Shown piece by piece: positions 45,407 to 57,090 of a stretch of DNA of 64,000 nucleotides. Numbering within the stretch: the first letter of the stretch is position 1; every line of letters begins with the position of its first letter. The translations under genes were made by a program, and so were the position numbers. This DNA is from Flavobacterium psychrolimnae (GTDB lineage Bacteria; Bacteroidota; Bacteroidia; Flavobacteriales; Flavobacteriaceae). The stretch lies in the NCBI RefSeq assembly GCF_003312425.1, contig NZ_QNUX01000012.1, positions 1 through 64,000 on the forward strand, written 5' to 3'. The notes under the pieces were generated by a model, which saw only the letters and a list, made by a program, of their open reading frames with translations, searched no databases and was not told the origin of the DNA.

Positions 45407-46321
45407 TTAATCTCTAATTAAAGGCAAAGTAGAACATCGCAACAATCCTTCTTGTTTTGCGATTTCTGCGTATGGAATTTCTTCTACGACAAAATCGTTT
45501 GTGCGCAACCAATTGTTAAGTCTGGTAAAATTTCTTTCCGAAACAACAACATTCGTATCGATTGAAAAAATATTGGAATTCATATTATACATTTCGTCTC
45601 TGGTAATATGGAATAAGTTTTCCTTTCCAAACAGATTTACCAGAAACAAATAATCTGCCTCTTCACGGAAACCATTTTTGTAGATAATTCCTTTGTCATT
45701 CCCAACAGGTTGAAAACAACAATCTAAATGCAATGCATTGTCACGAGCTTCAATTTTAGATTTTACCAAATCGAATTCTTTGACAATCTTATTTGGAAAC
45801 AAATCTTTTATGTATTGTACTCCTTGTATATTCGTTCTTGCCGTAATGTAATCTTTGTAGTCACTCCCTTTATAGGTTCCAATGAAAATATAATCGTTCC
45901 ACAACATAACATCACCACCTTCTATATGCACTTTCTCTGGAGGACGAACTACTTTTTTAGGATTAATTTGGTCAATTATATATTGGATTGCATCCAGTTC
46001 GCGTTCTCTGTCTGGTAAAATATTCGATTTTACAAAAACATCATCAATCACGAAACCAATGTCTCTGGTGAATATCTGATTGTAATTTTCAATCATTTCC
46101 GGACGATAAACAGTCACATTATATTTTTTTAGTACAGCATTAAATGCTTCCATTTCATCAACCATATCTTTCTCGACTGGATAAGTCCCTGCTAAAATAT
46201 GTTCTAATGATTTAGGATCATAGGCTTCTTCCTCCTTTGGCGTAGGTCCATTATTAACTGCTGAACCCAGAACTACTGCTCGGAGTCTTGAAGTTTCATT
46301 CTTTATATTTAACTCTAACAT
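45407..46321 (-). CDS. Arginine deiminase / DDAH-type amidinotransferase-fold enzyme
   Basis: 304 aa. Conserved FTRDIGFVIDD, EGGDVMLW (about 134), the catalytic-His block ALHLDCCFQP (about 198) and the nucleophile Cys in GLLRCSTLPL near the end. Close in pattern to dimethylarginine dimethylaminohydrolase and arginine deiminase. Likely hydrolyses the guanidino group of arginine or a derivative to citrulline. Preceded by a TATATTTG box at 46339-46346. Confidence 0.82.
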   Translation of the reverse strand: MLELNIKNETSRLRAVVLGSAVNNGPTPKEEEAYDPKSLEHILAGTYPVEKDMVDEMEAFNAVLKKYNVTVYRPEMIENYNQIFTRDIGFVIDDVFVKSNILPDRERELDAIQYIIDQINPKKVVRPPEKVHIEGGDVMLWNDYIFIGTYKGSDYKDYITARTNIQGVQYIKDLFPNKIVKEFDLVKSKIEARDNALHLDCCFQPVGNDKGIIYKNGFREEADYLFLVNLFGKENLFHITRDEMYNMNSNIFSIDTNVVVSERNFTRLNNWLRTNDFVVEEIPYAEIAKQEGLLRCSTLPLIRD

Positions 46322-46338
46322 GTATTTTTAGCTTTTGG

Positions 46339-46346
46339 CAAATATA
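46339..46346 (-). promoter_or_regulatory. Candidate -7 box (TATATTTG)
   Basis: TAnnTTTG match on the minus strand, 18-25 bp before the arginine-deiminase-like start, immediately after the gltA terminator. Confidence 0.45.
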
Positions 46347-46377
46347 AAAAAAGCTCCACAAATTAGTGAAGCTTTTT
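46345..46377 (-). terminator. gltA terminator
   Basis: 12-bp stem (one G-T) with a short loop on the minus strand, AAAAAGCTTCAC / GTGGAGCTTTTT, followed by T. Lies 10 bp after the gltA stop. Confidence 0.88.
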
Positions 46378-46386
46378 AAACTGATT

Positions 46387-47670
46387 TTATCTTTTATCTG
46401 TTGGCACAAAATCCCTTAAAGGGTGCCCCGTGTAAACTTGTCTTGGCCTTCCGATAGGCTCTTTATTTTCACGCATTTCTTTCCATTGTGCGATCCAACC
46501 CGGTAAACGACCTATTGCAAACATTACAGTAAACATATCTGTAGGAATTCCTAATGCTCTGTAAATAATTCCAGAATAAAAATCTACATTAGGATATAAA
46601 TTTCTTGATTTGAAATATTCATCTTCTAAAGCTGCTTCTTCAAGTTTCTTTGCAATGGCAAGAATTGGATCTTCAACACCTAAAGTTGCTAAAACTTCAT
46701 TAGCTGCTTTTTTGATGATTTTTGCTCTTGGATCAAAATTCTTGTAAACTCTGTGACCAAAACCCATTAAACGGAAAGGGTCATTTTTATCTTTGGCTTT
46801 AGCCATATATTTATCAGCATCTCCACCATTTCTGTGGATTTCTTCTAACATTTCAAGAACGGCTTGATTAGCTCCTCCGTGTAATGGTCCCCAAAGTGCA
46901 GAAACTCCAGCAGATATTGAAGCAAATAATCCTGCGTGAGAAGAACCCACCATTCTTACAGTAGAAGTTGAACAGTTTTGCTCATGATCTCCGTGAAGAA
47001 TAAACAATTTATCTAATGCATCGATAACTACTGGGTTTGCCGTGTAAGGTTCTGTAGGTAATTCAAACATCAAACGCATGAAGTTTTCTACATATCCTTT
47101 TGTATTATCGTAATAATTCAAAGGATAACCCATGCTTTTTCTATACGTCCAAGTTGCTATAACCAGGAATTTACCCATAGTTTTACAAACCGCTTCATAC
47201 ATTTCTTTTTCATTATCAACATTCACTGATTTAGGATTGAATGCTGTCAATGCACTTGTCAAAGCTGCTAAAACACCCATTGGATGTGCTGTTTTAGGAA
47301 AACCATCAATGATGTTTTTCATTTCTTCATTGACCAAAGTGTATTTTCTAATATCCGTTTCAAATTGCGCTAACTGCTTAACAGTTGGCAATTCTCCAAA
47401 AATTAAAAGATACGATACTTCAAGAAAATCTGCTTTATCTGCTAAATCTTCAATAGAATAACCTCTGTAACGAAGAATTCCTAACTCTCCATCTAAAAAA
47501 GTGATGTCACTTTTACAAGATCCTGAATTTTTATAGCCCGGATCTAGTGTTATTATACCGGATAAATCACGTAATTTGTTAATATCGATGGCAACTTCAT
47601 TTTCACTTCCTACAATTATAGGCAGTTCAATTTTCTTTCCATCAATTTCTAATGTTGCTGTTTTTGACAT
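46387..47670 (-). CDS. gltA: Citrate synthase
   Basis: 427 aa, type II hexameric form. Condenses oxaloacetate and acetyl-CoA at the TCA cycle entry. The catalytic His in GPLHGGANQAVLEML, the oxaloacetate/His block MGFGHRVYKNFDPRAKII, and PNVDFYSGI with the catalytic Asp are all intact. Own promoter likely (TAGATTTG at 47709-47716) and own terminator (46345-46377). Confidence 0.96.
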   Translation of the reverse strand: MSKTATLEIDGKKIELPIIVGSENEVAIDINKLRDLSGIITLDPGYKNSGSCKSDITFLDGELGILRYRGYSIEDLADKADFLEVSYLLIFGELPTVKQLAQFETDIRKYTLVNEEMKNIIDGFPKTAHPMGVLAALTSALTAFNPKSVNVDNEKEMYEAVCKTMGKFLVIATWTYRKSMGYPLNYYDNTKGYVENFMRLMFELPTEPYTANPVVIDALDKLFILHGDHEQNCSTSTVRMVGSSHAGLFASISAGVSALWGPLHGGANQAVLEMLEEIHRNGGDADKYMAKAKDKNDPFRLMGFGHRVYKNFDPRAKIIKKAANEVLATLGVEDPILAIAKKLEEAALEDEYFKSRNLYPNVDFYSGIIYRALGIPTDMFTVMFAIGRLPGWIAQWKEMRENKEPIGRPRQVYTGHPLRDFVPTDKR

Positions 47671-47708
47671 AATATATTTGAAAATAAACTTTTAAAATAA
47701 TAATTTCT

Positions 47709-47716
47709 CAAATCTA
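47709..47716 (-). promoter_or_regulatory. Candidate -7 box (TAGATTTG) for gltA
   Basis: TAnnTTTG match on the minus strand, 39-46 bp upstream of gltA. No strong -33 match. Confidence 0.4.
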
Positions 47717-47771
47717 AGGAATTAAACACTAATTAAAAAGAGAATAACACAATGAAATTGTTAAATATTAT

Positions 47772-47804
47772 ACAAAAAAGCCACTCACACAAGGCGAATG
47801 GCTT
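47772..47804 (-). terminator. eno terminator
   Basis: On the minus strand AGCCATTC / GAGTGGCT (8-bp stem, one G-T) is followed by TTTTTTGTAT. Lies about 22 bp after the eno stop. Confidence 0.82.
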
Positions 47805-47825
47805 ATAAAAAAATATCGTAAGAAT

Positions 47826-49492
<1,667 letters not shown>

Positions 49493-50830
49493 ATGGAAAC
49501 ATTGAAAACAGCCCAAAACAATATTAATCATGAAGAGATTACTTCATTATTAAAAAGAACTTCTTTACCTTTGGAAAACGCTACCGATTTAGATCCGCTA
49601 ATGAATTATATCGGAGACGCAAAATATGTACTTTTAGGAGAAGCCTCACACGGAACCCACGAATATTACACTTGGAGAGCAAAGATTACACAACGTTTAA
49701 TTCAAGAAAAAGGATTTTCTTTTATAGCTGTCGAAGGTGATTGGCCAGATTGCTATCGATTAAATCGTTTTGCAAAAGGATATTTAGATTCCGGTAAAGA
49801 TATTTTAAGTGTACTCAATGAATTTAAAAGATGGCCAACATGGATGTGGGCAAATTGGGAAATTGCAGCATTCATAGACTGGCTCAAGGTTTATAACGAA
49901 AGCTTTCCTGCTGATGAAAGAATAGGTTTTTATGGTCTGGATGTATATAGTTTTAGAGAATCCATGAATTCCATAATTCAATTTTTAGAAAAAAACGATC
50001 CAAAAGCCTTGGCAATAGCAAAAACTGCAATGAAATGTTTTGAACCTTACGGTAAAGATGAGGGACAATCTTATGCAAGAGCTTCTTCTTTTATTCCAGA
50101 ATTATGCGAAAAAGAAATCATACACATGCTTAACGAAATTCTTAGAAACGTTCCTAATTACAATCATGATTTAGAGAATGTTTTAAGCATAGAACAAAAT
50201 GCTTTCGTGACCAGAAATGCCGAAAAATACTATCGAGCCATGATAAAAAGAGGTTCAGCTTCCTGGAATATTCGTGACGAACATATGGTTTCCACTATAG
50301 ACAGGCTAATGAAATTCCATGGAAAGGATGCTAAAATTATCATTTGGGAACATAACACTCATATTGGTGATGCCCGTGCTACAGATATGGCATCTGAAGG
50401 AATGGTAAATGTGGGACAATTACTAAGGGAAAAATATGCTACAGACGGTGTTGTTGCAGTGGGATTTGGATCATATAAAGGCAGTGTGATTGGAGGAAGA
50501 GAATGGGGAGATTCTATGCGAAAAATAAAAGTTCCAGAAGCAGTTGAAGGAAGCTGGGAACATGCTTTTCACATTGCAAACAATGGACAAAATAGATTAT
50601 TATTAATGAATAAGGTAAAGGATGAGAAATGTCTTTCATCGCTCATAGGTCATCGTGCTATAGGAGTTGTTTATAATCCAGAACACGAAAGATTTGGAAA
50701 TTATGTTCTTACAATACTACCAAAAAGATATGATGCTTTTATATTTATTGATAAAACTAACGCTTTACATCCCATAAATATTGAAGTTAATGGGAATCAA
50801 ATCCCTGAAACTTATCCTTTCGGTATGTAA
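49493..50830 (+). CDS. Erythromycin-esterase family protein
   Basis: 445 aa. Family motifs LLGEASHGTHEYYTWRA (His/Glu of the active site), VEGDWPDCYRLNRF, and WEHNTHIGDARATDM. Members include macrolide esterases (EreA/EreB) and succinoglycan-biosynthesis-type proteins. Many Bacteroidota copies have no shown resistance activity, so I would not call it a resistance gene. Monocistronic, between eno (divergent) and a strong terminator. Confidence 0.88.
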   Translation: METLKTAQNNINHEEITSLLKRTSLPLENATDLDPLMNYIGDAKYVLLGEASHGTHEYYTWRAKITQRLIQEKGFSFIAVEGDWPDCYRLNRFAKGYLDSGKDILSVLNEFKRWPTWMWANWEIAAFIDWLKVYNESFPADERIGFYGLDVYSFRESMNSIIQFLEKNDPKALAIAKTAMKCFEPYGKDEGQSYARASSFIPELCEKEIIHMLNEILRNVPNYNHDLENVLSIEQNAFVTRNAEKYYRAMIKRGSASWNIRDEHMVSTIDRLMKFHGKDAKIIIWEHNTHIGDARATDMASEGMVNVGQLLREKYATDGVVAVGFGSYKGSVIGGREWGDSMRKIKVPEAVEGSWEHAFHIANNGQNRLLLMNKVKDEKCLSSLIGHRAIGVVYNPEHERFGNYVLTILPKRYDAFIFIDKTNALHPINIEVNGNQIPETYPFGM

Positions 50831-50843
50831 ACTATTAAAGAAA

Positions 50844-50883
50844 AAAAATGGGTTTGACTTATTTAAAAGTCAAACCCATTTTT
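50844..50883. terminator. Bidirectional terminator between esterase and carA
   Basis: Perfect 17-bp stem (arms 50844-50860 and 50867-50883) with a 6-nt loop, A-rich on the left and T-rich on the right, between two converging genes. Confidence 0.93.
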
Positions 50884-50911
50884 ATACCTAATATTGGAAG
50901 AAATCCAAATA

Positions 50912-52012
50912 TTAACCTTTTATGTTCTCAATGAATTGATCAAATAAGTACGATGAATCGTGAGGACCAGGACTTGCTTCCGGATGATATTGAACGGAAA
51001 AACAGTTTTTATTTTTCACACGCATTCCTGCAACCGTACCATCATTTAGATGAAGATGTGTAATCTCTAAATCAGGATGATTATCTAATTCTTCTTTATT
51101 AACTGCAAAACCATGATTTTGTGAAGTAATTTCACCTTTTCCGGTAATGATGTTTTTCACGGGATGATTAATTCCTCTGTGTCCGTTGAACATTTTATAA
51201 GTCGAAATTCCATTGGCTAAACCAATGACTTGATGTCCCAAACAAATTCCAAATAAAGGCTTATCCTTTTTAAGAATTTCTTTGGCTACTTGAATCGCTC
51301 CAGAAAGTGGCTCTGGATCACCAGGTCCATTGGATAAAAAATATCCATCCGGGTTAAAAGCAGCTAAATCTTCATAAGAAGAATCAAAAGGAAATACTTT
51401 GATGTAACAATCTCTTTTTGCCAGGTTACGAAGTATATTTGTTTTAATACCTAAATCAAGTGCTGCGATTTTATAGGTAGCATTTTCATCCCCAAAAAAG
51501 TAAGGTTCTGTTGTTGAAACTTTAGAAGCCAATTCTAAACCTTTCATGTCTGGAACCTTTGATAATGCAATTTTAAGTTCTTCAATAGGAGTTTCATCTG
51601 TACAGATTACAGCATTCATAGCTCCGTTGTCACGAATATAACTTACAAGTGCACGTGTATCTACATCAGAAATACATATTAAGTTTTGTTTGATAAAATA
51701 ATCTTCTAAACTCCCCGAAGCATCTTCACGAGAATAATTGAAGCTGAAATTTTTACAAACTAATCCAGATATTTTAATGCTTTGTGATTCAACTTCTGAA
51801 TCGTTTACACCATAATTTCCAATATGGGCATTGGTAGCTACCATTAATTGACCAAAATAAGAAGGGTCAGTGAATATTTCTTGGTAACCTGTCATTCCTG
51901 TATTAAAGCAAACTTCTCCAAAAGTAGTTCCACTTATTCCAATAGATTTTCCGTGGAATATAGTTCCGTCACTTAATAGAAGAATTGCTTTTTGTCGTGT
52001 TGTATATTTCAT
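50912..52012 (-). CDS. carA: Carbamoyl-phosphate synthase small subunit (glutaminase)
   Basis: 366 aa. Hydrolyses glutamine and passes ammonia to CarB for pyrimidine and arginine synthesis. The N-terminal CPSase_sm domain starts AILLLSDGTIFHGKSIG; the GATase domain has the nucleophile Cys in FGICLGHQVIGLA (about 255) and the His/Glu pair in VQYHPEASPGP. carB is not in the window. It follows the ribosomal operon with a 371-bp gap and has a TAAATTTG box at 52031-52038, so it is likely transcribed separately. Confidence 0.95.
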   Translation of the reverse strand: MKYTTRQKAILLLSDGTIFHGKSIGISGTTFGEVCFNTGMTGYQEIFTDPSYFGQLMVATNAHIGNYGVNDSEVESQSIKISGLVCKNFSFNYSREDASGSLEDYFIKQNLICISDVDTRALVSYIRDNGAMNAVICTDETPIEELKIALSKVPDMKGLELASKVSTTEPYFFGDENATYKIAALDLGIKTNILRNLAKRDCYIKVFPFDSSYEDLAAFNPDGYFLSNGPGDPEPLSGAIQVAKEILKKDKPLFGICLGHQVIGLANGISTYKMFNGHRGINHPVKNIITGKGEITSQNHGFAVNKEELDNHPDLEITHLHLNDGTVAGMRVKNKNCFSVQYHPEASPGPHDSSYLFDQFIENIKG

Positions 52013-52030
52013 GTGTAGTTAAATATTTTG

Positions 52031-52038
52031 CAAATTTA
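52031..52038 (-). promoter_or_regulatory. Candidate -7 box (TAAATTTG) for carA
   Basis: TAnnTTTG match on the minus strand, 19-26 bp before the carA start. Confidence 0.45.
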
Positions 52039-52318
52039 ATTCTTTAAAACAGTGAATCCAATGTTTTTTAAAATTTTATGTTTCTCAAGTCTTCTTGTAT
52101 TAGGGAAAAGTTTTAAGGTAGGCCTGATTACTTCACTTAGCTTCAATTTCCATACGAGTTCATTAACTTCGTTTGAAGTGTAAATCCCTTTTTATTCTTT
52201 AAAAGAAAAGATTACTTCACTTAGCATTCATTTTAAGCGGAGTTCAGTGAACTTCCTTTGCAAATGAAAGTGGGACAATTAGTTCTTAAAAACTCGAAAT
52301 GTTATGCTCCGAAAAAAT

Positions 52319-52354
52319 CAAAAAAAAAAGGATAAACTATAAATAGATTATCCT
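52319..52354 (-). terminator. Ribosomal operon terminator after rplQ
   Basis: On the minus strand AAGGATAATCT and AGTTTATCCTT pair over 11 positions with one mismatch, followed by about nine T. Lies 30 bp past the rplQ stop and probably ends the S10-spc-alpha transcript. Confidence 0.85.
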
Positions 52355-52383
52355 TGATTTTTATTGAATGATTATTTTCATAA

Positions 52384-52869
52384 TTACTCAGCAGTCTCAG
52401 TAGTTGTTTCAGTTTCAGCAGCTGGAGTTTCAGTAGCTTCATCTTTCTTAGCTTTACCACCACGACGGCTTTTTGCTTTTTTAACTTCTTTTTTACCACC
52501 ATTGTAAAGTTCGTTGAAATCTACTAATTCGATCATTGCCATATCAGCATTATCTCCTAAACGATTTCCAACTTTAATGATACGAGTGTATCCACCTGGA
52601 CGATCTCCTACTTTGGCAGCTACGTCTCTGAACAAGTCAGTTACGGCATATTTGCTACGTAAGTAAGCAAAAACGATACGACGATTGTGAGTCGTATCTT
52701 GTTTTGATTTTGTTATTAAAGGCTCAACGAATTGTTTAAGCGCTTTTGCTTTAGCAACAGTAGTGTTAATACGTTTGTGCTCGATAAGAGAACAAGCCAT
52801 ATTAGCTAACATAGATTTTCTATGCGCAGTCTGTCTGCTTAAGTGATTGAATTTTTTTCCGTGTCTCAT
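52384..52869 (-). CDS. rplQ: Ribosomal protein L17
   Basis: 161 aa. The core ([29 protein letters not shown]) is typical. Residues after about 125 are a Lys-rich then Glu/Thr/Ala-rich tail ([17 protein letters not shown]) not present in E. coli L17 (127 aa). Such low-complexity tails are common in Bacteroidota ribosomal proteins. Last gene of the operon, 31 bp after rpoA. Confidence 0.96.
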   Translation of the reverse strand: MRHGKKFNHLSRQTAHRKSMLANMACSLIEHKRINTTVAKAKALKQFVEPLITKSKQDTTHNRRIVFAYLRSKYAVTDLFRDVAAKVGDRPGGYTRIIKVGNRLGDNADMAMIELVDFNELYNGGKKEVKKAKSRRGGKAKKDEATETPAAETETTTETAE

Positions 52870-52900
52870 TGCTATGTAAATTTAAACCTTGCGGCTTAGA

Positions 52901-53893
52901 TTATTCTTTATCTAGTTTGTATTTTGCTAAATCCATACCGAAGTTCAAATTTTTAACTGCAACAAGTTCATCAAGTTCAGTTAAAGATTTTTTACCAAAA
53001 TTACGGAATTTCATTAGGTCATTTTTATTGAACGATACTAAATCACCAAGTGTATCAACTTCAGCCGCTTTCAAACAATTTAATGCTCTAACAGAAAGAT
53101 CCATATCAACAAGCTTAGTTTTAAGCAATTGTCTCATGTGCAATGACTCTTCATCATATGATTCTGTTTGTGCAATTTCGTCAGCCTCGAGTGTAATTCT
53201 TTCGTCAGAAAACAACATGAAGTGGTGAATTAAAACTTTTGCAGCTTCAGTAAGAGCATCTTTAGGATTGATAGAACCATCAGTTTTTATTTCAAAAACT
53301 AATTTTTCGTAATCTGTTTTTTGCTCTACACGGAAGTTTTCAATAGCATATTTTACATTTTTTACCGGAGTAAAAATTGAATCTGTAAAAATAGTTCCAA
53401 TTGCAGCATTCTGCTTTTTGTTCTCTTCAGCAGGAACATAGCCTCTACCTTTTTCGATTGTTAAATCGAAATTAAGTTTGATTTTACTGTCTAAATTACA
53501 GATAACTAGTTCTGGATTCAAAACTTGGAAACCTGAAATAAATTTTTGAAAATCACCAGCTGTTAATTGGTCTTTACCTGAAACAGAAATAGTAACTGAT
53601 TCATTATCGATGTCTTCAATTTGACGTTTGAAACGTACTTGTTTAAGATTAAGGATAATTTCGGTAACGTCTTCAACAACTCCTGAAATAGTAGAAAACT
53701 CATGATCTACACCTTCAATGCGAACAGATGTAATTGCATAACCTTCTAATGCTGAAAGCAAAACTCTTCTAAGTGCATTACCAACAGTCAATCCGTAACC
53801 AGGTTCTAAAGGTCTGAATTCAAATTTACCTTCAAAATCGGTTGAATCGATCATGATAACTTTATCGGGCTTCTGAAAATTAAATATTGCCAT
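52901..53893 (-). CDS. rpoA: RNA polymerase alpha subunit
   Basis: 330 aa. The N-terminal dimerisation domain includes [28 protein letters not shown]; the C-terminal domain ([40 protein letters not shown]) is the DNA- and activator-binding helix-hairpin-helix part. Full length. Placed between rpsD and rplQ as in most bacteria. Confidence 0.97.
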   Translation of the reverse strand: MAIFNFQKPDKVIMIDSTDFEGKFEFRPLEPGYGLTVGNALRRVLLSALEGYAITSVRIEGVDHEFSTISGVVEDVTEIILNLKQVRFKRQIEDIDNESVTISVSGKDQLTAGDFQKFISGFQVLNPELVICNLDSKIKLNFDLTIEKGRGYVPAEENKKQNAAIGTIFTDSIFTPVKNVKYAIENFRVEQKTDYEKLVFEIKTDGSINPKDALTEAAKVLIHHFMLFSDERITLEADEIAQTESYDEESLHMRQLLKTKLVDMDLSVRALNCLKAAEVDTLGDLVSFNKNDLMKFRNFGKKSLTELDELVAVKNLNFGMDLAKYKLDKE

Positions 53894-53914
53894 AAATTTC
53901 GACTAAGTCAATTA

Positions 53915-54520
53915 TTATTTGTTGTACAACTCTACGATTAATTGTTCTTTAATGTTTTCTGGGATTTGAAGTCTCGCAGGTACAGAAACGAAAGTACCTT
54001 CTTTGATATCATTATTCCAAGTAATCCATTCATAAACATGACTTGAATTAGATAAAGAACGTTCGATAGCTTCTAAAGATTTAGATTTTTCACGAACTGC
54101 AACTTTATCACCAGGCTTAAGGTGGTAAGAAGCAATATTTACAACATCACCGTTAACAGTGATATGTCTGTGAGAAACAAGTTGTCTCGCTCCTCTTCTT
54201 GAAGGGGCAATACCCATTCTAAAAACAACGTTATCTAATCTTGCTTCACATAATTGTAAAAGAACTTCACCAGTAACACCTTTAGTAGCTGATGCTTTTT
54301 TGAATAAACCTCTGAATTGTTTTTCTAAAATTCCGTAAGAATATTTAGCTTTTTGTTTCTCCATTAATTGGATAGCAAACTCAGATTTTTTACCTCTTTT
54401 TTTAGCCATCCCGTGTTGTCCGGGTGGATAATTTCTTCTTTCGAAAGCTTTGTCGTCTCCGAAAATTGCTTCGCCAAATTTACGGGCGATTCTTGTACTT
54501 GGACCAGTATATCTTGCCAT
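53915..54520 (-). CDS. rpsD: Ribosomal protein S4
   Basis: 201 aa, C-minus form (no zinc-binding cysteines at the N-terminus: [17 protein letters not shown]). S4 RNA-binding domain at [31 protein letters not shown]. In E. coli S4 represses the alpha operon by binding its mRNA. Here the 92 bp just upstream hold a bulged hairpin that could serve such a role. Confidence 0.97.
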   Translation of the reverse strand: MARYTGPSTRIARKFGEAIFGDDKAFERRNYPPGQHGMAKKRGKKSEFAIQLMEKQKAKYSYGILEKQFRGLFKKASATKGVTGEVLLQLCEARLDNVVFRMGIAPSRRGARQLVSHRHITVNGDVVNIASYHLKPGDKVAVREKSKSLEAIERSLSNSSHVYEWITWNNDIKEGTFVSVPARLQIPENIKEQLIVELYNK

Positions 54521-54533
54521 TTTAAATTGTTTA

Positions 54534-54585
54534 AGATTGAGGTTATGAATTCAGGTCTTATCCTTCAATAACCGATATTCAATCT
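54534..54585 (-). promoter_or_regulatory. Bulged hairpin in the rpsK-rpsD gap
   Basis: In the mRNA sense AGATTGA-(5-nt bulge)-GGTTAT pairs with ATAACC-TCAATCT, 13 pairs, around a 21-nt loop. It lies 14 bp before the rpsD start, in a 92-bp gap in an operon where most gaps are under 20 bp. There is no T run, so this is not a simple terminator. Confidence 0.6.
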
Positions 54586-54612
54586 AGGTTATACTATGAT
54601 TATTTTTGAGTA

Positions 54613-54996
54613 TTAAACTCTACGTCTTTTTGGAGGACGACATCCGTTGTGAGGCATTGGAGTAACATCGATAATCTCTGTAACTTCAATTCCACCGTTA
54701 TGCAAAGAACGGATAGCAGACTCACGTCCGTTTCCTGGTCCTTTTACATAAACCTTTACTTTTTTAAGTCCAGCTTCAAGAGCTACTTTACTACAATCTT
54801 CTGCTGCCATTTGGGCTGCGTATGGAGTATTCTTTTTAGAACCTCTAAAACCCATTTTACCAGCTGAAGACCAAGAAATAACTTCACCTTTTTTGTTTGT
54901 CAAAGAAATGATGATATTGTTAAAAGTAGCAGAAATATGAGCTTCTCCCGTTGATTCAACGATAACTTTACGTTTTTTTGCAGTTGCTTTAGCCAT
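54613..54996 (-). CDS. rpsK: Ribosomal protein S11
   Basis: 127 aa. Typical [46 protein letters not shown] and the C-terminal [15 protein letters not shown]. Complete. 8 bp after rpsM. Confidence 0.97.
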   Translation of the reverse strand: MAKATAKKRKVIVESTGEAHISATFNNIIISLTNKKGEVISWSSAGKMGFRGSKKNTPYAAQMAAEDCSKVALEAGLKKVKVYVKGPGNGRESAIRSLHNGGIEVTEIIDVTPMPHNGCRPPKRRRV

Positions 54997-55004
54997 ATTA
55001 CTTA

Positions 55005-55379
55005 TTATTTAGTTGCTTTTTTCTTGTTTGCAACAGTTTTTCTTTTACCTTTTCTTGTTCTAGAGTTGTTTTTAGTTCTTTGTCCTCTTAATGGAAGACC
55101 AGTTCTATGACGGATACCTCTATAACATCCAATATCCATTAAACGTTTGATGTTTAAAGAAACTTCAGAACGTAATTCTCCTTCAATTTTAAAAGTTGAT
55201 ACGGCCTCACGAATTGCTCCGATCTCGTCATCATTCCAATCTTGAACTTTTTTATCTTGGCTAACTTGAGCTTTCTCTAAAATCTCAACAGCTCTACTTT
55301 TTCCTAATCCAAAGATATAGGTAAGTGCTATAACACCTCTCTTGTTTTTTGGGATATCTACCCCTGCTATTCTTGCCAT
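55005..55379 (-). CDS. rpsM: Ribosomal protein S13
   Basis: 124 aa. [30 protein letters not shown] at the N-terminus, [26 protein letters not shown] near the C-terminus, followed by a basic tail. Contacts the 50S subunit and P-site tRNA. 2 bp after rpmJ. Confidence 0.97.
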   Translation of the reverse strand: MARIAGVDIPKNKRGVIALTYIFGLGKSRAVEILEKAQVSQDKKVQDWNDDEIGAIREAVSTFKIEGELRSEVSLNIKRLMDIGCYRGIRHRTGLPLRGQRTKNNSRTRKGKRKTVANKKKATK

Positions 55380-55381
55380 AA

Positions 55382-55498
55382 TTATCCTTGTCTTTGTTTA
55401 AATCTAGGATTCTTTTTGTTTATTACGTACAATCTCCCTTTTCTTCGCACAATTTTGCACTCGGGACTTCTCTTTTTTACTGAAGCTCTAACTTTCAT
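55382..55498 (-). CDS. rpmJ: Ribosomal protein L36
   Basis: 38 aa. Reads [20 protein letters not shown], then [18 protein letters not shown], then TAA. It keeps a single Cys (Cys14) and replaces the other three zinc ligands, so this is the C-minus form. Sits between infA and rpsM as in most bacteria; gaps of 12 and 2 bp. Confidence 0.95.
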   Translation of the reverse strand: MKVRASVKKRSPECKIVRRKGRLYVINKKNPRFKQRQG

Positions 55499-55510
55499 TT
55501 TGAATATCCT

Positions 55511-55726
55511 TTAATATCTATAAGTAATTCTTGCTTTTGACAAATCGTAAGGGCTCATTTCTAGTTTCACTTTATCACCAGGTAATAATTTGATGTAATG
55601 CATACGCATTTTTCCAGAAATATGGGCGATTACAATATGTCCATTCTCTAACTCTACACGGAACATCGCATTTGATAATGCTTCAATGATTGATCCGTCT
55701 TGTTCTATTGCTGATTGTTTTGCCAT
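55511..55726 (-). CDS. infA: Translation initiation factor IF-1
   Basis: 71 aa, single OB fold of the S1 type: [53 protein letters not shown]. Occupies the A site during 30S initiation. 4 bp after secY; no adk or map genes lie between, unlike in Bacillus. Confidence 0.97.
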   Translation of the reverse strand: MAKQSAIEQDGSIIEALSNAMFRVELENGHIVIAHISGKMRMHYIKLLPGDKVKLEMSPYDLSKARITYRY

Positions 55727-55730
55727 AAAG

Positions 55731-57077
55731 TTAAGCTACTGCTTTTCTATTTTTACCACTTTTCATTAAACCATCATAATGCTTATTCAACAAGTATGAA
55801 TTGATTTGTTGCATCGTGTCTATGGCAACTCCAACCATAATTATTAATGAAGTACCTCCAAAAAACATTGCCCAAGATTGTTGAACATCCATAACACTCA
55901 CAATTATTGCTGGGAACACAGCGATTAGAGCAAGAAATAAAGATCCTGGAAAAGTTATTAAAGACATCACTTTGTCAAGATAATCAGAAGTTTCAACTCC
56001 CGGTCTGATACCTGGAATAAAACCACCACTTCTCTTTAAATCATCAGACATTTTATTAGTAGGAACAGTAATGGCAGTATAAAAGAAAGTAAATACAATA
56101 ATTAAAGTTGCAAATACTAAATTATACCAAAAACCAAACATATTACTAAAAGCGCCAACGATAGATTGTGATGCATCCGATTTAGACAACCCGGCTAAAG
56201 CAGCTGGTATGAACATAATTGCTTGAGCAAAGATAATCGGCATCACCCCTGAAGCATTAAGCTTTAAAGGAATCCATTGTCTATTGCCATTCAACATGTC
56301 TTGTTCGAAATCACCTGATGTTGTACGACGAGCATATTGGACAGGAATTCTTCTAACTGCCATAACTAAAAGTACACAACAAATAATAACCAATAACCAG
56401 ATGATGATTTCGATAACTAACAACATTGGACCACCATTATTATTGGTAACCCTTGTTGTAAACTCTTGAATAAAAGCTTGAGGTAATCTAGCCAATATAC
56501 CAACCATAATCAACAGTGATATACCATTTCCAATTCCTTTATCAGTAATTTTTTCTCCCAACCACATGGCAAAAATTGTACCTGTAACTAAGATAACTAC
56601 TGAGGAAAATAAGAATTCAAAAGAATTGAATCCCAATAAAAATGCATTACTAGGTAACGTTCTGTACAAATTGTAGATGTAAGTTGGACCTTGAACTAAA
56701 GTAATTCCAATTGTCAACCAACGAGTAATTTGATTAATCTTTTTTCTACCACTCTCTCCATCACTTTGTAGTTTTTGCAGATAAGGAATAGCAATTCCCA
56801 TTAACTGAACTACAATAGAAGCAGAAATATAAGGCATAATACCTAAAGCAAAAACGGAAGCTTGTGAAAAAGCACCTCCAGTAAACATATCAAGAATTGA
56901 ACCAATTCCTTCTTTTGTCTGCCCAGCTAAATTACCTAATTGAGTAGCATCAATACCTGGCAGGGTCACTTGTGCCCCAAAACGATAAACCAAAAGTAAA
57001 CCTAATGTTATTAGGATTCTATTCTTAAGTTCTTCGATTTTCCAAACATTACTTATTGATTCAATAAATTTCTTCAT
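55731..57077 (-). CDS. secY: Preprotein translocase subunit SecY
   Basis: 448 aa with ten membrane helices. Signature blocks [24 protein letters not shown], and the cytoplasmic loop [30 protein letters not shown] before helix 9. Core of the SecYEG channel. Its place between rplO and infA is the usual one. Confidence 0.97.
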   Translation of the reverse strand: MKKFIESISNVWKIEELKNRILITLGLLLVYRFGAQVTLPGIDATQLGNLAGQTKEGIGSILDMFTGGAFSQASVFALGIMPYISASIVVQLMGIAIPYLQKLQSDGESGRKKINQITRWLTIGITLVQGPTYIYNLYRTLPSNAFLLGFNSFEFLFSSVVILVTGTIFAMWLGEKITDKGIGNGISLLIMVGILARLPQAFIQEFTTRVTNNNGGPMLLVIEIIIWLLVIICCVLLVMAVRRIPVQYARRTTSGDFEQDMLNGNRQWIPLKLNASGVMPIIFAQAIMFIPAALAGLSKSDASQSIVGAFSNMFGFWYNLVFATLIIVFTFFYTAITVPTNKMSDDLKRSGGFIPGIRPGVETSDYLDKVMSLITFPGSLFLALIAVFPAIIVSVMDVQQSWAMFFGGTSLIIMVGVAIDTMQQINSYLLNKHYDGLMKSGKNRKAVA

Positions 57078-57090
57078 CTTAATTGAAAAA

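Larger units (their letters stand above)
52013..52383. other. 371-bp gap between carA and rplQ, with a degenerate direct repeat
   Basis: Contains a 16-bp exact direct repeat (GATTACTTCACTTAGC at 52126-52141 and 52210-52225), each copy continued by about 40 bp of similar sequence with a GAGTTC...AACTTC inverted motif. No gene seen. The right end carries the rplQ terminator. Confidence 0.65.

Noticed and set aside
49493..50830. Macrolide resistance gene
   Set aside because: Only family-level similarity to erythromycin esterase; many homologues have no such activity, and nothing nearby suggests a resistance context.
52302..52502. 66-codon Lys-rich minus-strand frame
   Set aside because: Out-of-frame reading of the rplQ tail and terminator.
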